Shown here in pieces: positions 48,518 to 57,202 of a stretch of DNA of 64,000 nucleotides (position 1 is the first letter of the stretch; every line of letters begins with the position of its first letter). A model generated the notes under the pieces. The model saw only the letters and a program-made list of their open reading frames with translations, did not search any database and was not told the DNA's origin. The stretch spans positions 806,001 through 870,000 of the forward strand of contig VRMN01000003.1 of the NCBI GenBank assembly GCA_008690995.1, in the 5' to 3' direction. The DNA comes from Porphyridium purpureum (lineage: Eukaryota; Rhodophyta; Bangiophyceae; Porphyridiales; Porphyridiaceae). The position numbers were made by a program, and so were the translations under genes.

Positions 48518-48610
48518 ATGGCGCTGAACGTGGCACCCGTGCCACCAGATCATCGGACCAATGAGATCCAGACGCAGGCACAGCGTGCGGTGCAGAACTA
48601 CGCCATCTGA
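48518..48610 (+). CDS. Low-confidence 30-residue frame after FAX
   Basis: It starts 10 bases after the FAX stop and encodes 30 residues (MALNVAPVPPDHRTNEIQTQ and ten more) in codons that look like those of neighbouring genes. It sits in the 158-base gap before the convergent CAD stop. It could be a microprotein, an alternative terminal exon, or chance. Confidence 0.2.
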   Translation: MALNVAPVPPDHRTNEIQTQAQRAVQNYAI

Positions 48611-48665
48611 AATTTTAAGTATCAAATAAAGAAAAATCTAGTCTTCAACTGCACATAAGTCTGAT

Positions 48666-51600
48666 TTACGCCTTGCCCAGCACAAGCGCGAGCAGTGCCA
48701 TGCGCACGTATACACCATACTCCATCTGCAAAAAGTAGACTGCGCGCGGATCCGAATCCACGTCTGTGTGAATCTCATTCACACGCGGCAGCGGGTGCAT
48801 TACGATCATGGAGCTCTTTGCGCGCGTCAGAGTTTTCGCATTGATAACGAAAGCACCCTTCACCAGCTCGTACTCTTCCACCGATGGGAACCGCTCCTTC
48901 TGCACGCGTGTGACGTACAGTACGTCCGTTTCGCGCAGAAGCGCCTCGGTGAGCGATGTGTGCTCACGCTGGTCCAGGCCGCGCGACGCGCAATCGGCGA
49001 CCACGTCGGCCGGCATACGCAACGACTCTGGACTCACGTAACGCAGCTTCACTTGGTACAGGCTCAATAGCTTGGCAAGCGAGTGCACGGTGCGGCCATT
49101 TTTGAGGTCACCGACAAAAGTGATAGTAAGACCATTCACGGTACCAAGCTCCTCGCGGATTGTGAACACGTCAAGCAAAGCTTGCGTCGGGTGCTCACCT
49201 ATGCCATCACCCGCGCTCAGGACGGGCTTGCGCGAGCTGATTGCACATTCGCGCACCTTACCTTGTTCTGGGTGGCGCACGACCAGCAGGTCAGAGTAGC
49301 AATTCATCGTGCGCACCGTGTCACCCAGTGACTCGCCCTTGGCCATCGAGCTCATGTTGACGTCGCTGAGTTGCACAACCGTTCCGCCCAACCGCTGCAT
49401 CGCACACTGAAAAGAGCTAGAGGTGCGCGTGCTCGGCTCCAGAAACATACAGCCCAGGATCTTGCCTTTCAGGAGTTCATAGTAGCCGACGCGGGAACAT
49501 ATCTGGCGCATTTCTGCGGCCACCCCAAACAAATGGTGAAGATCGTCGCGCGAAAACTGGTCGACGCTTAAAATATGACGCCCGGCCCACCAGCCAGTGC
49601 CGTAGCCGGGTAGTGGACCCGGAATTCTGCCTGGCGCAACTGTTGCATGATTCTGCAGTGACGGCGCCGCTAGGACGCCTTTCGCCACGGCCGAAGAAGA
49701 ACGCTCGAGTACTAAAGCCCCTCCATTGGCGTCTTCACCGCCAGCTCCGCCCCTGCTTGCGCTCCACATTCTGGACGGCGCCATGTTGCGCTTCGTCGCA
49801 TACCCAACCGTCTGCGCACTCGCCAGAGTTGGAGCCTGCGCCTTTGCCGCTGCGACAACCGCCACTGTTCCGCCGCTACCACCGGACCCAGAGCCTAGCG
49901 CAATGTCGTCCATATCGTACGCTTGGTTCATAAGCGGGGCAAGTGCGGGCGTTGGGGGCGCTGACGTCTTGCTGCTTGCCGCCAGGGCAGCGTCGTCCGC
50001 CACGGCGGCGCTCAAGTCATGCCCTGTTCCTGCGCTTGCAAGCACTTTGCCGTCGAGCAGTGCGAGTTCTCCACGCAGCACGACACGGCGCACAAGCCCG
50101 CGACACGGGACGCCATCCAGCTGCGAGCTCGGGGCACCGGTCCAACTAACGTCAAGGTCGATCTCAATATACGTACTCTCTTGCTCTGGTACGCCAAGGA
50201 TCGCGCGCGGGTTGCTATACAGACGCTGTTCGATGTACTCCAGCGAAATGCGACCTTCGTGATGCATCGCAAGAAGCAGCGGTAGCACCACGTCATGCGG
50301 GCCCGTCACCACATCGATCATTTCGAGGTGCTCAAACAAAGCCTCCCGATTCGCATGCGCGACAGCAGCGTCTGCGTCACCACACGAGTCGCCACGCTGG
50401 GGACAAAGCGTAAGAACATCCGCGTCGCACGTCACGCGCAAGTTGTGTTGCTTGGCAAGCCGGATGAGCTCCAAGTCTTCGCGGCGCCGCACGTCTCGCA
50501 CGTGCACTGCGCGGCCATGCACCACTGAGCCAAACAAAATGCCGCCTAGAATGGTCCCAGAGGCATTCACAAAAATCGGCAAACTGCTCGGCCACGATTC
50601 CAAGTGCGCTAACCAAGGGTTAATGCTTCCCGTTGTTTTGCTACCGCCTCCACTGCCATTCCCGCCATCACGGCCTGATTTATCAGCCGCATCACTATCA
50701 TGCTCCTTCTCCACGCGCGCAGGGTCTATTAGCAGTGTCGCACAGGTCTTCGCCGCAGGCAAAATGGTAGCGACATTGTCAGGCGTTGCCACAGCAAGCA
50801 ATACGTAGTCGCATTTTGCACCCACATGAGCTGCCTTTTGAGCAGCGTGGAGGTCTGCATCCACATCAGCCGCGGCCACGAAGGTGAAGCCTCCTCGAAG
50901 CGCCGAGTCGGTAGCCGCTGCCCAGTTGCGGTTGTTCTTGCTCAGAAAAGAGTGCAGCGAAATCAATCCCGGGAAGGAGATAACGCGCGAACTAAATCGT
51001 GAGTCGAGGACGCTCACCGGAATACTTCCGCCCGGGTAAGCCTGCAACGCGCCCAGCGATTTAACCAACATCTTCGCACATTTTATGTTCGTGAGCAGCG
51101 GTACTCCGAAATCGACCGCTGCTCGGCGCGACAAGTAGCCCGGCGAAGCAAACGACGCCTGTCGACGGTACTTGTTCATGGATGGAATGTTGATGAAAAG
51201 CTCGATCTTCTTCTGGCGCAGCAGGTCAATAATGTTGAGCTCCGACTCCTTCAGGTATTCACCAGCGTTGGGCCACACCACGACAGTCGCAGGGATCTGA
51301 TGCTCGCTGAGAAACTCGGCAGTTCCAGGGGTGGCGTAGAGCGTGTAACCCATGCCAACCAGCTTCTTGGCCGAGGGTAAAAACTCGAGCTTTTCCTTGT
51401 AAATGCCAATGGACAGGCCGATCGACTTGCGCGGCGTGCTCACGGTCGCTGCATTCAGGGCCTTGATGTATGCCTCCTGTGCATTCGCACCGTAGCACGC
51501 AACCTCACCTGTCGAAGCCATTTCCACTCCCAGGATCGGATCCGCTCCAAGTAGACGTGTGAAGGAAAATTGCGCCACCTTGACACCCACGTACGGCAGC

Positions 51601-54600
51601 GCAGACACGTCTACGGGATACGGCGTCACCTTTCGACCAAGCATAACTTTGGTGGCCATCTTGGCCAGGTCGATGCCTACCGTCTTGCTCACGAAAGGGA
51701 ATGAGCGTGCCGCGCGCAGGTTGCACTCGATTACCTTGATTTCATTGTCTTTGGCCATGAACTGAATGTTCATGGGGCCAGTCACGTTCAGCGCATCGGC
51801 CACTTTCGCGGCTGCGGCCTCTACCTTTCGCACAGTCACCGGATCAAGATCCACGGGAGGCAAAACCAGCGTAGCATCGCCCGAATGCACACCAGCATTC
51901 TCCACGTGCTCAGACACCACGTGCATGACAAGCTGCCCTTTCAACGCAACGGCGTCCACCTCAATCTCCTTGGCCTCCTGAATAAACTTGGAAATTACCA
52001 CCGGGCAGTCCAGGGAGACGGTGGCCGCTTCGGTGAGATACGCCTCAAGGTCGTCCTCCTTGTATGCCACGTTCATCGCCGCGCCTGATAGCACATAACT
52101 AGGGCGCACGAGCACCGGATAGCCTACTTTGGTGCAAAACGCCATGGCGTCTGCCACCGAGCTAAGCTCCTTCCACTCCGGTTGGTCCACGCCAATGCGG
52201 TCCAGCATTCGCGAGAACTTGTACCGATTCTCCGCCGAGTCGATCATGTCTGGAGTTGTGCCGAGAATGTTGACACCCGCGCGGTGTAGCGGCATCGCAA
52301 TGTTGTTCGGGATCTGCCCGCCCATAGACACAATGACGCCCGACGAGCCCTCGAGCTTGTAGATGTCAAGCACTCGTTCAAACGAAAGCTCCTCAAAGTA
52401 GAGTCGGTCACACTCATCATAGTCCGTGCTCACGGTCTCCGGATTGTAGTTCACCATAATCGAGTGAAAGCCCTGCGATCGCAGTGTGCGGCTCGCGCTT
52501 ACAGCGCACCAATCAAACTCAACTGAAGAGCCGATGCGGTAAGCGCCGTTGCCCAATACCATGATGCCCTTGTCCGTGAATGTAACGTCATAAGCAGCAT
52601 CCGAGTTCGGACGCGCGTCCAGGTTTGTGCAGCTGTAACTCGTATACAAGTAGTTGGTTTTCGCGGGAAATTCGGCCGCTACGGTGTCAATCCGCTTCAC
52701 CACGGGCACAATGCCATACTCGTAGCGCAAGTTCCGGATACCCAATTCGATATCATCCACCAGACCGCCAATCTGCTTATCGCTGAAGCCCAGTGACTTG
52801 GCTTCAAGTAGCAGCTCGGGCGACATGGGGGATGGTTGTGCAGTGCTGTTGCCGCTGACGCCCCCGCTCCCGCCCGTGGCCAATTCGCGCAGCCTCTTCT
52901 CCATGACGCTGATGTTGTGGAGCTTCATGAGAAACCAACGGTCAATGCTGGACAACGCATGAATCTCGTCGACGGTTCTGCCCTCCGCAAAGCCCGTGGC
53001 AATGGACAAGAGGCGATTATCTGTTGGGAAGCGCATCTCGTCTGGATCGTACGGCGTACGGCCGGACTCAAAGCCGGACACATAGTTGTCACGTACCATG
53101 CGAATCGCCTTTTGGATCGCTTCCTCAAAGTTGCGCCCAATGCCCATGACCTCGCCTACCGACTTCATTGCCGAGCCAAGATGCGGATCGACGCGCTCAA
53201 ATTTTTTCAAGTCCCAGCGGGGAATTTTGACCACCAGATAGTCGAGGCTCGGTTCAAAGCACGCGCATGTTTCCTCCGTGATAGAATTGCGAACATCCGT
53301 CAAACGTTTGCCTAACGCAAGCTTGGCGGCGACAAAGGCTAGCGGGTAGCCAGTGGCCTTGGAGGCCAACGCAGACGAGCGGCTGAGTCGAGCATTCACC
53401 TCAATAATACAGTACTGGCGCGACGTCGGGTTCAGCGCATACTGGATATTGCACTCGCCCACCACGCCCAGGTGGCGAATGGTGCGCAATGCGGCATCGC
53501 GCAGCATGTTGTACTCGTCATTGGTCAGTGTCTGCGAGGGAGCGACCACGATCGAGTCGCCCGTGTGCACGCCCAGCGGGTCAAAGTTCTCCATGTTACA
53601 CACAGTGATGCAATTGTTGTACGCGTCGCGCACCACCTCATATTCGATCTCTTTCCATCCGCGCATGCTGCGCTCCACCAGAACTTGCGAACTTGCGGAA
53701 AACGCCTTGTGTGCCAATGTGGTCAGCTCCTCGTCATTGTTCGCAAAACCAGAGCCCAGTCCACCGAGAGCGAAAGCTGCGCGCAGGATAAGCGGGTAAC
53801 CGAGCTTGTTCGCGGCGGCGGCAACCTCATCCATGGTTCGGCATGCCACACTGTCGGCAAACGGCTCGCCAATCTCCAACAGTCGTGCATTGAACCGCTC
53901 GCGATCCTCGGTGTCCAAAATCGCCTCAATGGGTGTACCGAGAATGCGCACACCGAGTGCGTCAAACACGCCACGCTTATACAGTTGAACACCGCAGTTG
54001 AGTGCCGTCTGCCCGCCAAAAGTGAGCAAAATGGAGTCCGGCTTCTCGTTGTGAATCACCTTGATCACATTCTCTGGGTTGACGGGCAAAAAGTAAACCT
54101 TGTCTGCCATTCCGCGGCTTGTCTGCACCGTTGCAATATTGGGATTGAGAAGCACGGTTTGAATGCCCTCCTGCTTCAGTGCTTTGATGCACTGCGAGCC
54201 AGAATAATCAAACTCACCTGCCTGACCGATACTCAACCCGCCGGAGCCCAGCACGAGGACTTTCTTCACTGTGGCCGTCACCTCAAATTGCCGCTCAAGC
54301 CGTGGCTCGGGAAGCGGTGGCGGGATGCACGCCGTCACCTCGGAAAGACCTTTGCCGGCAAGGCGCGCTCGCACAGCATTCAAAAAGCAATCAAACAGGT
54401 GCTCAGTGTCATTCGGCCCAGCGTTGGCTTCTGGATGGAATTGCACCGAAAAGAATGGGGCGCGCGCACACGAAATGCCTTCATTGGTCTGATCGTTTGC
54501 GTTGGTAAACGTTGGGCCCCAGCCGTCTGGCACTGCCCCTGCAGCGACGTCCACCACGTAACCATGATTCTGCGATGTGATGTAGCAACGCCCCGAGCTG

Positions 54601-55544
54601 TGCTCTATGCAAGGTTGGTTGTGTCCACGGTTCCCGTACTTGAGCTTGTGAGTCGAAAATCCGGCCGCCAATGCGAGCAGCTGGTGACCGAGGCAAATGC
54701 CAAACACCGGCTTTGGCACGGCACCGCTGCCTTCTGATTTAGCGTCGAATGCAATCGCCTTACGGAGGTGCGCGATGGTGACGTCGGCCATCATGGGATC
54801 ACCAGGGCCATTGGACACAAAGATACCGTCAAACTCACCGTCCTCCTCGTGGGCGGCCGGCGACGTGAAGTCATAGTCAAAGGGTACCATGGTGACTTTG
54901 CAGCCGCGCTTGAGGAGGCAGCGCAGCTGGTTGTTTTTGAGCCCGACATCTACCACCACAATGTGCGGAGCACCTTGCGGGTTGAACACCCGCTTTTGCG
55001 CGATGGACACCTCGCGCACCAAATTTCGCGTGTTCGGGTCGTCGAACGGCAGACTCGCCTCGTCTGGCACCGACGGGTCATCATCCACCACAATTTTTGC
55101 CAGCATGGTACCAGACTCGCGAATCGTTTTCGTAAGCAGGCGCGTGTCAATGCCAGCTATGCCCGGCACATCAAAGGAGCGCATCCACGCGCCCAGCGAG
55201 CCGGCCGCGTTCCAGTGGCTGAACTGCTCGTCGCCGCTATACTCAGCCACAATGAGCGCAGCGGCGTGGATGCGGTCGCTCTCCACAAATCGTGGGACAC
55301 CAAACTCGTCACTCTCTTCCATCTTTGGGGCGCCATAGTTACCGATCAGCGGAAATGTCAGGGTGAGAAGCTGGCCCTTGTACGAAGGATCTGTGAGTGA
55401 CTCTGGGTAGCCCACCATGCCTGTCTGGAACACTGCCTCCCCACTGACCGACTTTGCAGCGCCAAAGCTGTAACCGCGCAGCCGCATGCCATTCGAGAGC
55501 ACGAGCGTCGCACCGCGGCGCTTCCTCTCTGCTGTCGCCACCAT
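48666..55544 (-). CDS. CAD: CAD-type multienzyme: CPSII (glutaminase and synthetase), inactive DHO-like domain, aspartate transcarbamoylase
   Basis: A 2292-residue single-exon enzyme for the first steps of pyrimidine synthesis, as in fungal URA2 and animal CAD. The class I glutaminase (~1-395) has GICLGHQLL with Cys284 and NHGYVVD. Carbamoyl-phosphate synthetase (~430-1510) has two ATP-grasp halves (VLGSGGLSIGQAGEFDYSGS; VLGNGAYRIGSSVEFDW) and the MGS-like regulatory end. The dihydroorotase-like domain (~1520-1880) has lost metal binding: the HxH motif reads LHSF (His1531, Phe1533), so it should be inactive as in fungi. A Ser/Ala/Gly-rich linker follows. Aspartate transcarbamoylase (~1990-2292) is complete with EPSTRTS, GDGIGEHPTQALLD and HPLPRVNEI. 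The start is ATG 55544; the 14-codon extension opens on GTG. Converges with FAX. Confidence 0.97.
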   Translation of the reverse strand: MVATAERKRRGATLVLSNGMRLRGYSFGAAKSVSGEAVFQTGMVGYPESLTDPSYKGQLLTLTFPLIGNYGAPKMEESDEFGVPRFVESDRIHAAALIVAEYSGDEQFSHWNAAGSLGAWMRSFDVPGIAGIDTRLLTKTIRESGTMLAKIVVDDDPSVPDEASLPFDDPNTRNLVREVSIAQKRVFNPQGAPHIVVVDVGLKNNQLRCLLKRGCKVTMVPFDYDFTSPAAHEEDGEFDGIFVSNGPGDPMMADVTIAHLRKAIAFDAKSEGSGAVPKPVFGICLGHQLLALAAGFSTHKLKYGNRGHNQPCIEHSSGRCYITSQNHGYVVDVAAGAVPDGWGPTFTNANDQTNEGISCARAPFFSVQFHPEANAGPNDTEHLFDCFLNAVRARLAGKGLSEVTACIPPPLPEPRLERQFEVTATVKKVLVLGSGGLSIGQAGEFDYSGSQCIKALKQEGIQTVLLNPNIATVQTSRGMADKVYFLPVNPENVIKVIHNEKPDSILLTFGGQTALNCGVQLYKRGVFDALGVRILGTPIEAILDTEDRERFNARLLEIGEPFADSVACRTMDEVAAAANKLGYPLILRAAFALGGLGSGFANNDEELTTLAHKAFSASSQVLVERSMRGWKEIEYEVVRDAYNNCITVCNMENFDPLGVHTGDSIVVAPSQTLTNDEYNMLRDAALRTIRHLGVVGECNIQYALNPTSRQYCIIEVNARLSRSSALASKATGYPLAFVAAKLALGKRLTDVRNSITEETCACFEPSLDYLVVKIPRWDLKKFERVDPHLGSAMKSVGEVMGIGRNFEEAIQKAIRMVRDNYVSGFESGRTPYDPDEMRFPTDNRLLSIATGFAEGRTVDEIHALSSIDRWFLMKLHNISVMEKRLRELATGGSGGVSGNSTAQPSPMSPELLLEAKSLGFSDKQIGGLVDDIELGIRNLRYEYGIVPVVKRIDTVAAEFPAKTNYLYTSYSCTNLDARPNSDAAYDVTFTDKGIMVLGNGAYRIGSSVEFDWCAVSASRTLRSQGFHSIMVNYNPETVSTDYDECDRLYFEELSFERVLDIYKLEGSSGVIVSMGGQIPNNIAMPLHRAGVNILGTTPDMIDSAENRYKFSRMLDRIGVDQPEWKELSSVADAMAFCTKVGYPVLVRPSYVLSGAAMNVAYKEDDLEAYLTEAATVSLDCPVVISKFIQEAKEIEVDAVALKGQLVMHVVSEHVENAGVHSGDATLVLPPVDLDPVTVRKVEAAAAKVADALNVTGPMNIQFMAKDNEIKVIECNLRAARSFPFVSKTVGIDLAKMATKVMLGRKVTPYPVDVSALPYVGVKVAQFSFTRLLGADPILGVEMASTGEVACYGANAQEAYIKALNAATVSTPRKSIGLSIGIYKEKLEFLPSAKKLVGMGYTLYATPGTAEFLSEHQIPATVVVWPNAGEYLKESELNIIDLLRQKKIELFINIPSMNKYRRQASFASPGYLSRRAAVDFGVPLLTNIKCAKMLVKSLGALQAYPGGSIPVSVLDSRFSSRVISFPGLISLHSFLSKNNRNWAAATDSALRGGFTFVAAADVDADLHAAQKAAHVGAKCDYVLLAVATPDNVATILPAAKTCATLLIDPARVEKEHDSDAADKSGRDGGNGSGGGSKTTGSINPWLAHLESWPSSLPIFVNASGTILGGILFGSVVHGRAVHVRDVRRREDLELIRLAKQHNLRVTCDADVLTLCPQRGDSCGDADAAVAHANREALFEHLEMIDVVTGPHDVVLPLLLAMHHEGRISLEYIEQRLYSNPRAILGVPEQESTYIEIDLDVSWTGAPSSQLDGVPCRGLVRRVVLRGELALLDGKVLASAGTGHDLSAAVADDAALAASSKTSAPPTPALAPLMNQAYDMDDIALGSGSGGSGGTVAVVAAAKAQAPTLASAQTVGYATKRNMAPSRMWSASRGGAGGEDANGGALVLERSSSAVAKGVLAAPSLQNHATVAPGRIPGPLPGYGTGWWAGRHILSVDQFSRDDLHHLFGVAAEMRQICSRVGYYELLKGKILGCMFLEPSTRTSSSFQCAMQRLGGTVVQLSDVNMSSMAKGESLGDTVRTMNCYSDLLVVRHPEQGKVRECAISSRKPVLSAGDGIGEHPTQALLDVFTIREELGTVNGLTITFVGDLKNGRTVHSLAKLLSLYQVKLRYVSPESLRMPADVVADCASRGLDQREHTSLTEALLRETDVLYVTRVQKERFPSVEEYELVKGAFVINAKTLTRAKSSMIVMHPLPRVNEIHTDVDSDPRAVYFLQMEYGVYVRMALLALVLGKA

Positions 55545-55995
55545 TTTTCCTGCTCGCACCGTTGGTCTACTGCGCGGCGCTCTCACACTCTCACTCGCCG
55601 CGGCGCGTCTGCCCGACCTCTTTCTTCAGCGCCAGACCTCGATGTGCTACAACGACGGCGACGACCACCACCACTGCAGCGACACGTCGATGCTCTCAAC
55701 CCGTCGCGCACGGCAGGGACGACGGCGGCGACGACGACGATGGCTGGGCGGCGGGACAGGACGATGTGTCAAATACGAATGCGAGAATCAAGATCGCAAC
55801 AAGCACCATGCACTCATTCAGCCTTCATTCATTCATCGATTCATGCATGCATGCACTCCTGCATCTGTCGATTCATTCAGCACGCGCGTCCGCCGGGGGG
55901 ACACATGAATCCGAGAAAATGCACGCGGCACCAAACCCCCCTCAAACCACCGCCCAACCAGCCGAAGCGGCGTGCCCGTTCCACACGCGCGCGCA

Positions 55996-56025
55996 GTTCA
56001 TACCAAAACGCGCCGCATTGCTAGT
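55996..56025 (-). promoter_or_regulatory. Copy C of the GTTCATA...CGCCGC element
   Basis: The plus strand reads GTTCATACCAAAACGCGCCG then CATTGCTAGT, about 450 bases upstream of the CAD start. It matches copies at 11686-11715 (RPS13) and 63294-63323 (SHMT). Confidence 0.5.
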
Positions 56026-56580
56026 ACGACGCGGCAGGAGGTACAGCTCGCACCCACGCACGCACCGCCCCACCTCTTCCGGCCGCACCAGCGCGCAGAA
56101 CGGCCGTGCGAGGAGAAGCACTGCGCGACGCGCAGGTGCCGGCGCTTCGCGGCTAAACGGCGCGCCGATGGAATTAACCGGTAACCGGTAACCGGGAACC
56201 GGGGACCTTGGCGGGTGACTGGAGCCGCGCCACGGTCGCCGCAGCGTTGTGCAAGGCCAGGCGAGGACGAGACCCGACCGCCGGTTGCGCGTGGTCGCCG
56301 GACGCGGGTAGAGAAAAGGACGCGGCGCGGCGCGGCTCCTCCACGGCTCTTCGTCGAGCCGATGCACAGCATACAAACACGACCCTCGTTGTGCTTTCCG
56401 CGTCTGGACAAGGGCGAACATGGGATATGTTTAGAGTTTGTGCGGAACTGCGCGTGCGCGCATCATGTCAAGCCGTGCGCTTGCTGTCGAGAAACGCGGG
56501 CGCGCCTCGCAGCAGGAACACAGCCTCTCGCCGGCCGTCAACGCGTGCAGCACTTGCAGGCTGGCTGGCCGGCCAACTGG

Positions 56581-56612
56581 CCAATCAGCCAATCAGCCAA
56601 TCAGCCAATCAT
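56581..56612. repeat. Fourfold CCAATCAG tandem repeat
   Basis: Three exact CCAATCAG units and a fourth CCAATCAT stand head to tail. Each carries a CCAAT box, the NF-Y binding core. The array is about 600 bases upstream of the phosphorylase ATG and 1040 from the CAD ATG. Confidence 0.6.
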
Positions 56613-56779
56613 CCAGCCAGCAGGCCAGCGCTCATACAACCACCTGCGCTCTGCATGCTCCGCGCGCCCGCACGCATGGCCACGCCAACGTCGTTGGCCT
56701 GGACATCGAGCACCGCCACATGACGTGCCATCCACCCCTGCAGGCCAGATCCCTCCCCGCGCGAACGGCGTGTACCGAT

Positions 56780-56811
56780 CACTGTACTTCTATACCAGAC
56801 GAAGTACAGTG
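56780..56811. promoter_or_regulatory. Inverted repeat CACTGTACTTC / GAAGTACAGTG
   Basis: Two perfectly complementary 11-base arms (56780-56790 and 56801-56811) enclose a 10-base spacer. It lies about 390-420 bases upstream of the phosphorylase start codon. The arms are the extended shared promoter element, as in the palindrome at 42230-42250. Confidence 0.6.
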
Positions 56812-57000
56812 CACATATCTGCGGCTGGTTTGGTAGTTTTGTTTGTTGTTGTGTGTTGCGGTTGTGTTAGTAGAAGCGGATAGTGGCCAACGGATTTACG
56901 GTGGGGCGCCTTGTTTTTTTTTCTCTTTTTAGTGTTGGATTCGGACACACCCACATACACACAATAACCGACGCGTCGATGCATAGACTGGAAGTTGAGG

Positions 57001-57018
57001 ACACACACACACACACAC
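57001..57018. repeat. AC dinucleotide tract
   Basis: Nine AC units lie 185 bases upstream of the phosphorylase start, inside its likely leader or promoter. This is simple sequence with no other meaning seen. Confidence 0.7.
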
Positions 57019-57202
57019 TCCTGGACGACGACTCGACGCGTTTATGATAGGTGCTGCGACGACGCGGTAGTAGATAGTATATAGCAGGGAACGGCAAGGC
57101 GGAGCATAGGTCGGGAAGGTGGGTGAAGGGGGAGGCTTAACGATCGGGAGTGGCCGAGGTGAAGTGGGGAGGAAGAAGAGGAGGAGGGGGAGGAGTGGCA
57201 CG

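Larger units (their letters stand above)
55545..57202. promoter_or_regulatory. Divergent promoter region of CAD and starch phosphorylase
   Basis: These 1.66 kb lie between two divergent start codons and are rich in repeats. They contain an ATTC/ATGC simple tract (55811-55858), the 30-base element copy C, a fourfold CCAATCAG repeat, a perfect 11-base inverted repeat of the ACTGTAC element, and an AC tract. Long frames exist but look like GC-rich chance frames. Confidence 0.6.

Noticed and set aside
53472-54737. 421-codon frame on the plus strand inside CAD
   Set aside because: It lies wholly antisense to well-conserved carbamoyl-phosphate synthetase and glutaminase sequence and resembles no protein; third-position GC bias opens such mirror frames.
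54889-55400. Antisense frames of 149-210 codons at the CAD N-terminus
   Set aside because: Mirror frames of the glutaminase domain.
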